From assembly GCA_002470515.1 (NCBI GenBank), contig DKML01000031.1, positions 372,001 through 436,000 on the forward strand: a stretch of 64,000 bases of DNA, written 5' to 3'. The notes beneath the pieces were generated by a model that saw nothing but the letters and a program-made list of their open reading frames with translations, did not search any database and was not told where the DNA came from. Each line of letters starts with the position of its first letter. The first letter of the stretch is position 1. Of this stretch, positions 15,850 to 25,733 are shown one piece after another. The translations under genes and the position numbers were made by a program. This stretch comes from Proteobacteria bacterium UBA7415 (GTDB lineage: Bacteria > Pseudomonadota > Gammaproteobacteria > Arenicellales > Arenicellaceae).

Positions 15850-17542
15850 TTTTCTACCACCCGCATTAATTATGATCCTTGGGGCGATTCTCACCCCACT
15901 GGTTCGTGGCCACCTTCGCACCACCGTTTTATTGGCGGCACCGCTGGCAACCTTATGGGCCATTTGGCAAGTTCCTGACGGCGTCATTACGACCTTAACG
16001 TTTATTGACTACCAGATTGAACCGGTTGAAGGCAGCGCTGTACGCCGTTTATTTGCGACTATCTTTGCGATTATGTCATTCGGCGGTGCGTTGTACGCAT
16101 TTCGCCAAGCTCGAACCGTCGAGTTAGCTGCAGCGCAAGCTTATGCGGCTGGCGCGATAGGCGTGTGCTTTTCTGGCGATCTCATCTCGATGTTTATCTG
16201 GTGGGAGCTCATGGCGATCTTCTCTACCGTTGTTGTCTGGAGTGGCGGTACCGCAGACTCAAAGGCGGCTGGGATACGCTACGCGATCATGCACTTGTTG
16301 GGCGGTATTATTTTAAAAGTAGGTATCGACGGGATAGCGGTTCAAACAGGCTCGGTAGACATGCAAGCCATGTTGGCCAACAGTTTTGCCACCTGGATGG
16401 TTCTTATAGGCATACTGATTAACGCGGCAGCACCTCCCGTTTCTGCGTGGTTGGCTGACGCTTACCCTGAAGCGAGTCCAACTGGGTCCGTGTTTTTGTC
16501 TGCGTTCACGACTAAAACCGCCGTGCTCGCATTAATTCTCTTATTCCCTGGTGAACCTGTACTGATCGGTGTTGGCCTGTACATGGTGATGTACGGAATT
16601 ATCTTTGCGTTGTTAGAAAACGATGCGCGGCGGATTCTGGCGTACTCCATCGTCAACCAAGTTGGCTTTATGGTGTGCGCTATTGGCATAGGCACCGAGC
16701 TCGCTCTGAACGGCGCTGCTGCTCACGCATTCGCTCATATAATTTATAAAGCACTATTATTTATGAGTGCAGGCGTAGTGGTTTACCGCGTCGGCAAATC
16801 TAAGTGTACTGATCTTGGCGGGCTGTTTCGAACCATGCCGCTCACCACCATCTGCGGCATTATCGGCGCGCTGGCTATTTCAGGCTTTCCAATGACCTCT
16901 GGTTTTGTGACAAAAACCATGATCTCCCAAGCCGCCGCCACCGAAAGCCTAATGTTTGTGTACATGGCGCTCGCCGCCGCGTCGGCTGGCGTGTTCTTAC
17001 ATGCAGGTATTAAGTTTCCTTGGTTCGTTTTCTTTCAAAAAGATTCAGGCTTACGGCCTAAAGATGCGCCTTGGAATATGGCCGCGGCAATGGTGTTGTT
17101 CTCAGCCATTTGCATATTGATCGGTATATTCCCAGAAACCTTTTACCAGTTGCTTCCTTACGCGGTGGACTATGAGCCTTATAAAGCAAGTAAGGTGGTT
17201 TTCTATCTGCAACTACTGCTGTTCTCAGGTCTCGCGTTCTTCTTACTGCTGCCGCTAATGCAGCGCACGCTAACCGTCAGTTTAGACACCGATTGGATAT
17301 GGCGTGTTGCCCTGAACAAATTGGCTGGGATGATTGCGACGATATTGGCCGCAATAACAGGAGTTCTATCGCGTATTTCTAACGGCACGCTAAGAGCGCT
17401 AAAGCTGCAAGCTGAAGCGCGCTTTAGTGAGAGCCCAGAAACTGAAAGGGCAGGCGTTTTTGCCAGAGCCTGGGAAATTGGAACAACCGCACTTTGGATA
17501 GCGATTTTGCTGACGGCCTACGTACTGTTTTATCTTATCTAG
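15830..17542 (+). CDS. Mrp antiporter NuoL/MrpA-type subunit, copy 3
   Basis: A 570-residue polytopic protein of the same chain family, and the longest of the three, with extra C-terminal TM segments after about 460. It has M-F-I-W-W-E-L-M-A-I-F-S-T (Glu near 126), A-A-P-P-V-S-A-W-L-A-D-A-Y-P-E-A-S-P-T-G near 200-219, R-R-I-L-A-Y-S-I-V-N-Q-V-G and G-F-P-M-T-S-G-F-V-T-K. The usual P-L-H-x-W-L-P Lys/His region is changed to S-A-W-L-A-D-A-Y, as in antiporter-like subunits. The start may be ATG 15830 or ATG 15842. It ends the operon; no hairpin terminator was found. Confidence 0.85.
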   Translation: MASLMIDFLPPALIMILGAILTPLVRGHLRTTVLLAAPLATLWAIWQVPDGVITTLTFIDYQIEPVEGSAVRRLFATIFAIMSFGGALYAFRQARTVELAAAQAYAAGAIGVCFSGDLISMFIWWELMAIFSTVVVWSGGTADSKAAGIRYAIMHLLGGIILKVGIDGIAVQTGSVDMQAMLANSFATWMVLIGILINAAAPPVSAWLADAYPEASPTGSVFLSAFTTKTAVLALILLFPGEPVLIGVGLYMVMYGIIFALLENDARRILAYSIVNQVGFMVCAIGIGTELALNGAAAHAFAHIIYKALLFMSAGVVVYRVGKSKCTDLGGLFRTMPLTTICGIIGALAISGFPMTSGFVTKTMISQAAATESLMFVYMALAAASAGVFLHAGIKFPWFVFFQKDSGLRPKDAPWNMAAAMVLFSAICILIGIFPETFYQLLPYAVDYEPYKASKVVFYLQLLLFSGLAFFLLLPLMQRTLTVSLDTDWIWRVALNKLAGMIATILAAITGVLSRISNGTLRALKLQAEARFSESPETERAGVFARAWEIGTTALWIAILLTAYVLFYLI

Positions 17543-18129
17543 AATTTTACTTTGAACCTCTAACGTCTTTCATAAGTAAAAAACGGATGGTTTAGTCTGA
17601 GCGCAGCCATGCCGGAAAGATGCGAGCAAACTTCAACAAAGAGGGTGAGTCTCGCTAAGTTGAGGCCTCATAGGTATTCGTAAACACCTCACAGTAAGCG
17701 TTGAACACATTCTCTAGCGTTTGAAACCCGAGATAGTTTCATCTATTAACTGGTTGTCGAATGCAACAATCTTGTACGGGCTGACTGCTCTCACAATGAC
17801 TAACTTAAAGGCGGATCTACTGAGTAACAGTCTGAGATCGCCATTATCTTTACTTCCTGTGATTAGAATCCCTTCTATTAGCGCTAAATGTATCTTCCTG
17901 ACTTATTTTCGCTATCTCGGTCCTTAGTGACCTGTTCGTAGTGTTTTTAAAAAATCTTCCCATAGCTGCTGCTACTCCCATCAATACCACAGGCCTTGTT
18001 TTCGCGAACCTCAAAGGTTTATAACGATGATAATTCACGCAGATTGCCCGCCTCAAAATAGTTTTTGTAATTATTCAATAGCGTCTCTAATGAGTACATC
18101 AATAGATGTTAAAACAAAAAAAATACCCT
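17543..18129. other. Intergenic region with possible coding remnant on the minus strand
   Basis: Nearly 590 bases. On the minus strand, roughly 17745-17900 reads for about 60 codons without a stop in a protein-like way (ending V-A-F-D-N-Q-L-I-D-E-T-I-S-G-F-K-R) but lacks a start and any recognisable family. It may be a decayed gene end. Nothing else was identified. Confidence 0.3.
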
Positions 18130-19536
18130 TTAACCAGGCATTCGACCATAGACGTCTTCGAATCGCACAATGTCATCTTCGCCAAGATAACTGCCCGATT
18201 GAACCTCGATTATCTCCAAGGGAAGAGTTCCTGGGTTTGCCAGCGAGTGTGTTACACCAATAGGGATATAGGTAGACTCATTTTCGTTGAGCATCATAAT
18301 ATTATCACCGTTGCGGACCTCGGCTGTACCTGACACAACTACCCAGTGCTCAGCTCGATGATGGTGCATTTGAACAGAAAGTTTAGCGCCCGGTTTGACC
18401 ATAAGGCGTTTGACCTGAAATCGTTCGCCGTAGTCAATCGAATCGTAATAACCCCAAGGCCGAAAAACCTTACGGTGAAACATTGTTTCTGGTCGATCCA
18501 TTTGCTTAAGCCGTTCAACTATTTGTTTAACGTTGTGTACTTTATCTTTGGTGGCAACCAATATCGTATCATCAGTTTGTACAACCACAACACTCTCTAA
18601 TCCCACCGTAGCAATTAACTTACTCTCACCTTGGATGTAACAGTCAGTAGTATCTTCAGCAATCACATCGCCTTTTATTGAATTTCCATTCTCGTCCTTC
18701 TCGCTTGCTGACCATAAACTTGCCCAAGAACCCACATCGTTCCAACCAGCATCTAAAGGCACCATTACAGCCCGATCTGTTTTCTCCATCACGGCATAAT
18801 CAATGGAGTCGCTAGGGCATGCTTCAAAGCTTGATTTGTCTACTCGAACAAAGTCCAGATCATCTGTTGCCAGTTCTAATGCTGCGCGACAGGCGGCGAC
18901 CATTTCTGGTGCGTGTTTTTGCAATTCTTCAATGTAGCGCGAAGCCTTGAATAGGAACATACCGCTATTCCAAAAATAATCACCACACTCAATGTATTTT
19001 GACGCGTTTTTAACGTTGGGCTTCTCTAAAAATTGGTCCACGGAAAACACTTCGCTGCTACCCACCCTAGCGTCACCAGCCTTAAGATAACCGTAACCCG
19101 TTTCTGCATACGTTGGCACTACCCCAAAGGTCACTAAGTCGCCTTGCATAGCCGCTGATTCGGCGGTAGATACCGCCGCTAAAAAAGCATCTAAATCAGG
19201 GATTATATGATCTGCCGGCAGTACGATTAACAACTGGTCTTCTTTTTGCAGAACTCGCAAAGCGGCTAACGCAATGGCTGGAGCCGTATTGCGTCCCACA
19301 GGCTCTAGGATAATACTGTTGGCTTGAACATCTATTGAACGTAATTGCTCCGCTACCATAAAACGGTGCTCTTCGTTGCAGACAACGATTGGCGTATCAG
19401 ATTCGTTAAACCTCAGCACTGTCTCTTGCAACATGGTTCGCTCGCTCACCAAGGGTAAAAATTGCTTCGGGTAAGCCGAACGAGAATAGGGCCAAAGACG
19501 TGTACCGGATCCGCCGGAAAGAATTACAGGTACCAT
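18130..19536 (-). CDS. manC: Mannose-1-phosphate guanylyltransferase / mannose-6-phosphate isomerase
   Basis: Bifunctional type II enzyme that makes GDP-mannose from mannose-1-phosphate and GTP; the C-terminal half isomerises mannose-6-phosphate. The nucleotidyltransferase signature G-G-S-G-T-R-L-W-P-Y-S-R lies at 8-19 and F-L-E-K-P-N near 168. The C-terminal cupin (from about 350) has Q-M-H-H-H-R-A-E-H-W with the Zn-binding His and Glu residues. The 468-residue length is typical. It lies 99 bases downstream of fcl on the same strand, so the gmd-fcl-manC set can make GDP-L-fucose from mannose phosphates. Confidence 0.93.
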   Translation of the reverse strand: MVPVILSGGSGTRLWPYSRSAYPKQFLPLVSERTMLQETVLRFNESDTPIVVCNEEHRFMVAEQLRSIDVQANSIILEPVGRNTAPAIALAALRVLQKEDQLLIVLPADHIIPDLDAFLAAVSTAESAAMQGDLVTFGVVPTYAETGYGYLKAGDARVGSSEVFSVDQFLEKPNVKNASKYIECGDYFWNSGMFLFKASRYIEELQKHAPEMVAACRAALELATDDLDFVRVDKSSFEACPSDSIDYAVMEKTDRAVMVPLDAGWNDVGSWASLWSASEKDENGNSIKGDVIAEDTTDCYIQGESKLIATVGLESVVVVQTDDTILVATKDKVHNVKQIVERLKQMDRPETMFHRKVFRPWGYYDSIDYGERFQVKRLMVKPGAKLSVQMHHHRAEHWVVVSGTAEVRNGDNIMMLNENESTYIPIGVTHSLANPGTLPLEIIEVQSGSYLGEDDIVRFEDVYGRMPG

Positions 19537-19635
19537 TTTTAACCTCTGAATAAATTTAGTGAACGAAAGAACATAGGATCACGTGATTAACAAAAAAACT
19601 CAGCGATCAGCAAAATCATTAATAGAACTAGAGCA

Positions 19636-20604
19636 TCAACTTTGCCGCAAGTGTTCTCGGTTACTCAAAAACCAACTATAACTCTCAGCTAGACCGTCCC
19701 TAAGTTCTACAGAGGCTGTCCAACCCATTTTCTTCAATTTTGAGACATCCATCACTTTTCGAGGCGTACCATCTGGCTTGCTTGCATCAAACTCAAGTGC
19801 CCCCTCAAAGCCAACAACTTCTGCAATCATCTCGGCTAAATCACGAATTGTACAATCCTCGCCTGTGCCCACATTGATATGCGACATCATAGGCTCAGTA
19901 ATTTTTGCATACTGATCAAACCCGAGGTTCATCACATAGATACTGGCCGCTGCCATATCATCAACATACAAAAATTCGCGCTTTGGAGTACCCGACCCCC
20001 AAACGGTTACGGTCTTTGCCCTTTCTGCTTTTGCGTCGTGAAAACGGCGAATCAATGCTGGGACTACATGACTGTTTTCTGGGTGAAAATTATCAAAAGG
20101 ACCGTATAAATTGGTTGGCATAACAGACCGATAATCAACGCCATACTGCCTATTATACGATTCGCAGAGCTTTATACCGGCGATTTTGGCAATCGCATAG
20201 GGCTCGTTGGTGGACTCTAAAACGCCAGTGAGCAACGCTTGTTCGGACATAGGCTGCTGAACACCACGAGGGTAAATGCACGATGACCCAAGAAATAACA
20301 ATTTCGGAACGCCGCCCAGGTACGCTTGGTGAATTACATTTGCTTCTATCATAAGATTTTCGTAAATGAACTCTGCCGGATAAGTATTGTTAGCATGAAT
20401 ACCACCTACCTTTGCCGCCGCCAAGTAGACTTGATCAAAACGGTTTTCAGAAAAGAAACGGCTTACAGCATCTCGGTCAGTCAAATCCAACTCAGCGCGT
20501 GTACGAGTGTTTACAAAACACCCTTCTGTTTTTTCAAGTTGGCGAACAATTGCGGACCCAACCATACCGCGATGGCCGGCCACAAAAATATTAGCGCTCA
20601 TCAT
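19636..20604 (-). CDS. fcl: GDP-L-fucose synthase
   Basis: Epimerase-reductase that converts GDP-4-keto-6-deoxymannose to GDP-L-fucose with NADPH. Extended SDR fold: the nucleotide loop G-H-R-G-M-V-G-S-A lies at 10-18, the catalytic Ser is in L-G-S-S-C-I-Y-P (107-108), and Tyr136/Lys140 sit in [18 protein letters not shown] is another GFS hallmark. Length 322 is normal. It follows gmd with no gap. Fucose or a derived sugar is presumably built into capsule, LPS or exopolysaccharide. Confidence 0.94.
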   Translation of the reverse strand: MMSANIFVAGHRGMVGSAIVRQLEKTEGCFVNTRTRAELDLTDRDAVSRFFSENRFDQVYLAAAKVGGIHANNTYPAEFIYENLMIEANVIHQAYLGGVPKLLFLGSSCIYPRGVQQPMSEQALLTGVLESTNEPYAIAKIAGIKLCESYNRQYGVDYRSVMPTNLYGPFDNFHPENSHVVPALIRRFHDAKAERAKTVTVWGSGTPKREFLYVDDMAAASIYVMNLGFDQYAKITEPMMSHINVGTGEDCTIRDLAEMIAEVVGFEGALEFDASKPDGTPRKVMDVSKLKKMGWTASVELRDGLAESYSWFLSNREHLRQS

Positions 20605-21729
20605 TTACTCCTTTGAGACCGAAACGTCGTAACCACTTTCTTTTAATAGGGCATGACGCCTTGCTTGATCTAGATCAGCAGCAACCATCTCGGCACACAT
20701 TTCCTCGACTGTGATTTCTGGCACCCAGCCCAATTTTTCTTTTGCTTTAGTCGGATCGCCCAACAATGTTTCAACCTCGGCTGGTCGAAAATAGCGTGGG
20801 TCCACACCAACGATCACATCACCAACGGATATACCTGGAGCTCGATCTTTATCGACGGAAGTGGCCGTTGCAATTTCAGCCAAATCTTCGCCACTAAATT
20901 CGAGTTCAACGCCCGCATACTTTGCACTCAATCGAACAAAATCGCGCACAGAAATTTGTTTGCCTGTTGCGATAACAAAATCTTCTGGCTGCTCTTGTTG
21001 CAACATCATCCACTGCATACGCACATAGTCTTTGGCATGGCCCCAGTCGCGAAGCGCATCCATGTTACCCAAGTACAAACAAGACTCTAAGCCCAACGCA
21101 ATATTTGCAATGGCGCGCGTAATTTTACGTGTTACAAAAGTTTCACCTCGGCGCGGTGATTCGTGATTAAACAGTATGCCGTTACAGGCATATATCCCAT
21201 AACTCTCTCGATAATTTACCGCAATCCAATAGGCGTACATTTTAGCAACACCGTAAGGGCTTCTTGGGTAAAACGGAGTGGTTTCTGTCTGAGGGATTTC
21301 TTGAGCGTCACCATACAGCTCAGAAGTTGAAGCTTGATAAAAGCGAGTTTTGTTCTCGAGCCCCAAAAATCGAATAGCCTCTAGCAAACGTAAAGTGCCA
21401 AGAGCATCAACATCGGCCGTATATTCTGGCGCTTCGAACGAGACAGCAACATGAGATTGAGCACCTAGGTTGTAAATCTCATCTGGTTGAACTTGCGCGA
21501 CAATTCGAGTTAAATTTGACGCATCTGATAAGTCTCCGTAATGCAGAGAAAAGTTCCTATTTTCGATATGAGGATCTTCATAAATATGATCTATTCGCTG
21601 AGTATTAAAGGAAGAGGAGCGGCGTTTAATTCCATGAACTTCGTATCCTTTCTCTAACAATAGTTCAGCTAAATAGGAGCCGTCTTGGCCTGTGACTCCG
21701 GTAATTAATGCTACTTTTTTATCACTCAT
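20605..21729 (-). CDS. gmd: GDP-mannose 4,6-dehydratase
   Basis: Converts GDP-D-mannose to GDP-4-keto-6-deoxy-D-mannose, the first step to GDP-L-fucose. The NADP loop reads [10 protein letters not shown] at 11-20. The active site has the S-T-S-E-L-Y-G block (Thr135, Glu137) and Tyr159/Lys163 in [20 protein letters not shown] is a Gmd signature. At 374 residues it is full length. It is the first gene of the gmd-fcl-manC set; fcl begins directly after its stop. Confidence 0.95.
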   Translation of the reverse strand: MSDKKVALITGVTGQDGSYLAELLLEKGYEVHGIKRRSSSFNTQRIDHIYEDPHIENRNFSLHYGDLSDASNLTRIVAQVQPDEIYNLGAQSHVAVSFEAPEYTADVDALGTLRLLEAIRFLGLENKTRFYQASTSELYGDAQEIPQTETTPFYPRSPYGVAKMYAYWIAVNYRESYGIYACNGILFNHESPRRGETFVTRKITRAIANIALGLESCLYLGNMDALRDWGHAKDYVRMQWMMLQQEQPEDFVIATGKQISVRDFVRLSAKYAGVELEFSGEDLAEIATATSVDKDRAPGISVGDVIVGVDPRYFRPAEVETLLGDPTKAKEKLGWVPEITVEEMCAEMVAADLDQARRHALLKESGYDVSVSKE

Positions 21730-22436
21730 TTAAGGCTCCTTCCATAGTCCTAAAATATTATACGTCGAGCACATAGAACTATCGACTTATTCCTGCATTC
21801 TCAAACAAAAATTGGATCCACGCTCCTATCTGATCAAAGATGCCCACTCCTATTCGCTCTAAATTAGGAGCACCAAAGAAATTAATACTCTATCTGGGCG
21901 CAAGCTGATTCTAGACAAAAAGCTGTTATCGCATCACTCCCAACATCACGAGGTCATAAGAAATTCAATTGTTTAATCTGGGGGGGGCTTGGTTCGCTCA
22001 ACGCTTGTTTATATCGCGAATGCGTTAAACAATAAAGACCAAGGTTGACCAACGCTGAATCAGCACAAAATTTTGAAATCACCTAAGAGTGACTATGTCC
22101 GAATTTGAGCGGTTTGGCTCTCTGACTCATTGTGTGAAAGTTCCGAGAGTTTACACCCAACTCTAGACTATGTGAAATTAAGCAGACGGAAATACTGTCC
22201 TAGGTTGGTTTAGTTGTACACATTAATTTGAGAGCTTTGGTGCAAATAATAAGCACACCTAGCCTAATTTAATTTTCTAAGAGACCTTAGGGGCTGTGAA
22301 TCGCGCTCAAATAACTGAGATACTCAAAAACAGTGAATCTCCGGTTTTTGTCATCTTTTCATTAGTCGCACACGTGGTTTACAAGATTCAAAAACGTGGG
22401 AATACCGCGTGATACATTTTGTATATCTAAGTGACT
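21730..22436. other. Intergenic region upstream of gmd
   Basis: About 700 AT-rich bases between two minus-strand genes. It must include the gmd promoter at its left end. No JUMPstart element, coding frame, RNA gene or clear hairpin was seen. Confidence 0.4.
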
Positions 22437-23318
22437 TCAACCCAATTCGCGTTCGAAAAAACTAACCGTCCGATCCCAGGCAAGTTCTGCATCGTCTTGG
22501 GAATAACGCCCTGTCGAGTCATTATGAAAACCATGCATAGCGCCTTCATAGAAGTGTGCGGTATAACGAGCTTTATTAGCGTTAAGTGTTTTTTCGTAGT
22601 CTGGCCACGTAGCATTAACGCGTTCATCCAAACTACCAAATTGCAATAACAGTGGGCCGCGAACTTGGTCGCGCAACTCTAGCGTCGCTGGCGAGCCATA
22701 AAACGGTACTCCTGCGTCGAGCTCATTAGGGATGCTTGCGGCTAACATATTCACTATGTAACCGCCAAAACAAAAACCTACCGCACCTAGTTTTCCAGAA
22801 CTCATCTCGTGGTTCTTTATGAATTGAGCAGCCGCGATGAAGTCTTCCTCTAATTTAGTGCGATCCATACTCCCTTGCATCGCGCGACCATCGTCGTCAT
22901 TGCCCGGATAACCGCCCAACGGATAAAGTGCATCGGGTGCAAACGCGATAAAGCCTTTGATGGCTAAACGTCGAGCAACGTCCTTAACATAGGGATTGAG
23001 ACCACGATTTTCATGCACGACTAATACCACTGGTGCTTTGTCGCTTAGCTCTCGCGGCATAACTAAATAGCCTTGGCATTCTCCATGTCCTTTTGGAGAA
23101 TCGAACTTCTGGAACGTCGCTTTAATACTGGGGTCATTGAACGAGACTTGTTCGGCAAGCGCGTAGTCGGGTAATAGTGCCGAGGTCAACACAGCCATGC
23201 TCAAACCTAATGTTGCTAAGCGACTCATAAATTCTCGGCGGTCGATCATGCCGTGGGCATATTCGTCGTACCAGTCAAATGCTTCTTTAGGAATTGGGCG
23301 GATCGCTTGCTTAGTCAT
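22437..23318 (-). CDS. Dienelactone hydrolase family protein, exported
   Basis: Alpha/beta hydrolase of the dienelactone hydrolase family, 293 residues. The triad is visible: Cys183 in G-F-C-F-G-G, Asp231 in G-S-L-D-E-R and His262 in G-A-M-H-G-F. Glu103 in H-E-N-R-G is the residue that activates the Cys in the family. An N-terminal extension carries M-I-D-R-R-E-F-M-S-R-L-A-T-L-G-L-S and then a hydrophobic stretch to A-L-A, resembling a Tat signal, so it is probably periplasmic like YghX relatives. True dienelactone hydrolases of chlorocatechol pathways are cytosolic and near 235 residues, so a chloroaromatic role is not implied. Confidence 0.82.
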   Translation of the reverse strand: MTKQAIRPIPKEAFDWYDEYAHGMIDRREFMSRLATLGLSMAVLTSALLPDYALAEQVSFNDPSIKATFQKFDSPKGHGECQGYLVMPRELSDKAPVVLVVHENRGLNPYVKDVARRLAIKGFIAFAPDALYPLGGYPGNDDDGRAMQGSMDRTKLEEDFIAAAQFIKNHEMSSGKLGAVGFCFGGYIVNMLAASIPNELDAGVPFYGSPATLELRDQVRGPLLLQFGSLDERVNATWPDYEKTLNANKARYTAHFYEGAMHGFHNDSTGRYSQDDAELAWDRTVSFFERELG

Positions 23319-23597
23319 AAATGGTTATCTCAGGCTTAGGATGTTTCTCTAATTTAATCACATCAGGGTGTCGCTGTAGTGATTTTTTCGAACGCCTGCG
23401 TTAATGTTAGCCTCATGGTTGTTCTTTCAAAACCCTCAACTTCAATATGCATAATGAAGTTTGACCAAGACTCTAACGTCCCTAACGCTTTCTATCGTTG
23501 CGTGTTCTCGGTATGCTCATTAGAAGCAAAACGAAAATTCGGAAATTCGTTTTCCAAAACCAGCGCTAACTCACAACGCAATTTGCGAAAAGTAAAA

Positions 23598-24263
23598 ATG
23601 CAAAACCTATTTCGAACAACATCTCCGCTAAAGCCGGTGGTTCTTTTAGCGTTCTTTACGCTTTTGTTCTCCTTCTCTTTGGTCGTGCCCGCGCAACAAG
23701 CACAAACAGATACCCAAGAACTCTCTGAACCAGAGACCTCCCCAGAGGAAACAGAAGAGTTAGACCAGAACGTTGCTAAGGCTGTTTCACTGGAAGAACT
23801 TAGTCTCGCAATTGATGAAAAAAGCAAACAACTCAAAGCGCTTGAAAAGTCGCTGCAACGAGACAAAGAAAACCCCGAATTACAAGCCAATGTTAAGGCC
23901 ACCACTGAAGAACTAGAAACGCTGACTAAGAGTTTCGAACAGATTGCGATTGGTAGCACCAATCTCGATATTTTGGGTATCGAAGAAGAACCCAAAACAT
24001 GGCAAGAGGAACTGACCCTTGTCGTAAAGCCTTTGTTAGAAAACCTGCGAAGCTTAACTGAACGGCCGAGAAAGCAAGAAGATCTTAAACGCGTTATTGA
24101 CCTGCAACGAGAAACCGCAGCACAAGCCGATAACGCCATAGCGTCAATCGACGAACTCATTGAGCTAGAACCCTCTAAAAAAAAAATTAACGCAATTAAA
24201 GCAAGTGCGCGAAAAGTGGACTCGCTCAAAAGACGATGCCGAACGTCAAGCACAGCTTGCTGA
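23598..24263 (+). CDS. MscS-like mechanosensitive channel, N-terminal periplasmic/coiled-coil part (frameshifted)
   Basis: Start chosen at the ATG at 23598, which gives a signal peptide (F-F-T-L-L-F-S-F-S-L-V-V-P-A-Q-Q). An open frame reaches back to 23379, but that part has no export signal. After cleavage come an acidic linker and a long charged coiled coil. At 24177-24186 the gene runs through ten consecutive A residues, after which this frame loses its heptad character and stops. The frame shifted by one base continues the coiled coil in register and leads into the membrane domain at 24205-25320. With nine A residues the product would be one protein of 573 residues. Confidence 0.7.
   Translation: MQNLFRTTSPLKPVVLLAFFTLLFSFSLVVPAQQAQTDTQELSEPETSPEETEELDQNVAKAVSLEELSLAIDEKSKQLKALEKSLQRDKENPELQANVKATTEELETLTKSFEQIAIGSTNLDILGIEEEPKTWQEELTLVVKPLLENLRSLTERPRKQEDLKRVIDLQRETAAQADNAIASIDELIELEPSKKKINAIKASARKVDSLKRRCRTSSTAC
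24177..24186 (+). repeat. A10 homopolymer at the frame change of the MscS-like gene
   Basis: Ten consecutive A bases mark the point where the two reading frames of the channel gene meet. One base fewer restores a single frame. Tracts of nine or more A residues are known sites of replication and transcriptional slippage, and also of base-calling errors. Confidence 0.85.
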
Positions 24264-25320
24264 ATATCAACTTAACAGTCTTAATGGTGGAAGCTCCCAG
24301 TGGTTTGAAAAACTAAAGTCTGCTTTCTCTCACTTTGTTCAGGAGCGCGGATTAACACTCTTAATCGCGTTAATGGCATCGATGGCCATATGGTTCCTAT
24401 TTGCGGGCATTCGCAAAATCATTGAACACCGCGGAAAGTCTTCGCGTAAACAAGCCAATAGAACAACGTATCGGGTCATAGCGTATACCCAGAAATTACT
24501 CACAATAATTCTAATTGTCATCGCAATTATCACTGTGTTTTTTATTCGTGGTGACATTCTGTTATTGGTAATTACCCTAGCGTTTCTATTCGCCAGTGCG
24601 CTTGGGCTTAGAAGCCTGCTGCCACTGTTTATTGCTGAGAGCCGTCTACTCTTAAATATTGGCGCGGTAAGAGAGCACGAACAAGTAATTATCGACGGTG
24701 TTCCTTGGCGTGTAGCGGCGATCAACGTTTACTCAAAGTTTGTGAATCCAGAAATACAAGGCGCTTTGCGCTTACCTCTTAGCACTCTTAAGGAGTTGAC
24801 CTCGCGAGAAGTTAGTGAAGAAAAGTGGTTTCCAAGCTCGATTGGTGACTGGGTGCTTAACGATGACGGCAAGTTATATGAAGTCGTCAAGCAAACGCCC
24901 GTTACCGTTGAATTACAAAGCGCTCAGCGCAGAACCAAACTAATTCCAACCGCACAATACTTTGCAGCCGGCATGGAAAATCTAACAAAATCTAAGCAGA
25001 TTCGAATTACCAGTTATTTCGGCATTGGCTACGAATTGCAGAACATAGCGCTTACCGATGTGCCTGACACATTCCAAACGTATTGCCAGACCCACCTCGA
25101 AGAATACGGATTGGGTACAGAACAAATCGAGGTAAGAGTCGAGTTCAGTAAAGCCGGCGAATCATCGCTCGACTACATCATAATAGCCGTAATAGGCGCC
25201 AAGGCCGCAAAACACTACTACCGAGTAGATCGAATAATACAAAAAGCCTGCGTGGCGGCGTGCAACGACAAAGGTTGGGGAATTCCGTTTCCACAGCTTA
25301 CGGTTCATCGCGGAGAGTAA
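24205..25320 (+). CDS. MscS-like mechanosensitive channel, membrane and C-terminal part
   Basis: Continuation of the gene that starts at 23598. The GTG at 24205 is only the first in-frame start codon; it lies inside the coiled coil and has no ribosome site. TM helices fall at about 45-65, 90-112 and 115-140. A segment G-A-V-R-E-H-E-Q-V-I-I-D-G-V-P-W-R-V corresponds to the beta domain after the pore helix in MscS proteins, followed by an alpha/beta C-terminal domain ending near Q-L-T-V-H. MscS channels release solutes on hypo-osmotic shock. The pore helix is not strongly canonical, so the assignment is to the broad MscS superfamily. Confidence 0.66.
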   Translation: MREKWTRSKDDAERQAQLAEYQLNSLNGGSSQWFEKLKSAFSHFVQERGLTLLIALMASMAIWFLFAGIRKIIEHRGKSSRKQANRTTYRVIAYTQKLLTIILIVIAIITVFFIRGDILLLVITLAFLFASALGLRSLLPLFIAESRLLLNIGAVREHEQVIIDGVPWRVAAINVYSKFVNPEIQGALRLPLSTLKELTSREVSEEKWFPSSIGDWVLNDDGKLYEVVKQTPVTVELQSAQRRTKLIPTAQYFAAGMENLTKSKQIRITSYFGIGYELQNIALTDVPDTFQTYCQTHLEEYGLGTEQIEVRVEFSKAGESSLDYIIIAVIGAKAAKHYYRVDRIIQKACVAACNDKGWGIPFPQLTVHRGE

Positions 25321-25733
25321 TATCAAAGACTGCGTATGTCTTCGCGTTAATTGAAGGATGCAACGGCCCAATCAGGTCAAGGGTAAGGGTTCGAGTATCG
25401 GCAAGACTTGAGATACTATGTCGCAACATTTAAAAGGTAAAAAGCGGCAAGAACAAACGCTAGTAATTGGTTAACGTTAGTTAAAAAATTATTCTTTTGG
25501 GTTGTGCTCTTTGTGTTGAGGATGCCTATCCCCTTGCTTCTTCTAGAAGACGGTGGCCGAACGTATATGGGAATGGCACATGGCTTCGAAGGAAAGCCCT
25601 ACGGGTTGTGACGGATCGGTGCTGTAAATCGTGAGAATTCTATGGGGCTGTTTTTGTAACTCAAATACAGTAAATTCTTGTGCAACCATGTGGGTTAGCG
25701 ACACAATTTGGAGGCCCTAAATGGAGGTTCACT
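25321..25733. other. Intergenic region before the DUF389 gene
   Basis: About 410 bases. A good Shine-Dalgarno (GGAGG at 25724-25728) sits at its right edge. Nothing else was recognised. Confidence 0.4.

Noticed and set aside
9993..17542. Complex I (nuo) or membrane-bound hydrogenase operon
   Set aside because: NuoL/M/N/K-like subunits are present, but MrpE, F, G and B identify an Mrp antiporter. No hydrogenase or peripheral-arm subunits occur.
22437..23318. Dienelactone hydrolase as a chlorocatechol-pathway enzyme
   Set aside because: Tat-like leader and length indicate an exported YghX-type hydrolase, and there are no clc/tfd neighbours.
23379..23597. A 73-codon extension before the MscS-like protein
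   Set aside because: No signal peptide or coding character; the ATG at 23598 begins a clear signal peptide.
23492..24253. Long minus-strand frame of 253 codons opposite the MscS-like gene
   Set aside because: Ser/Ala-rich antisense shadow of a coiled-coil gene; no start context or domain.
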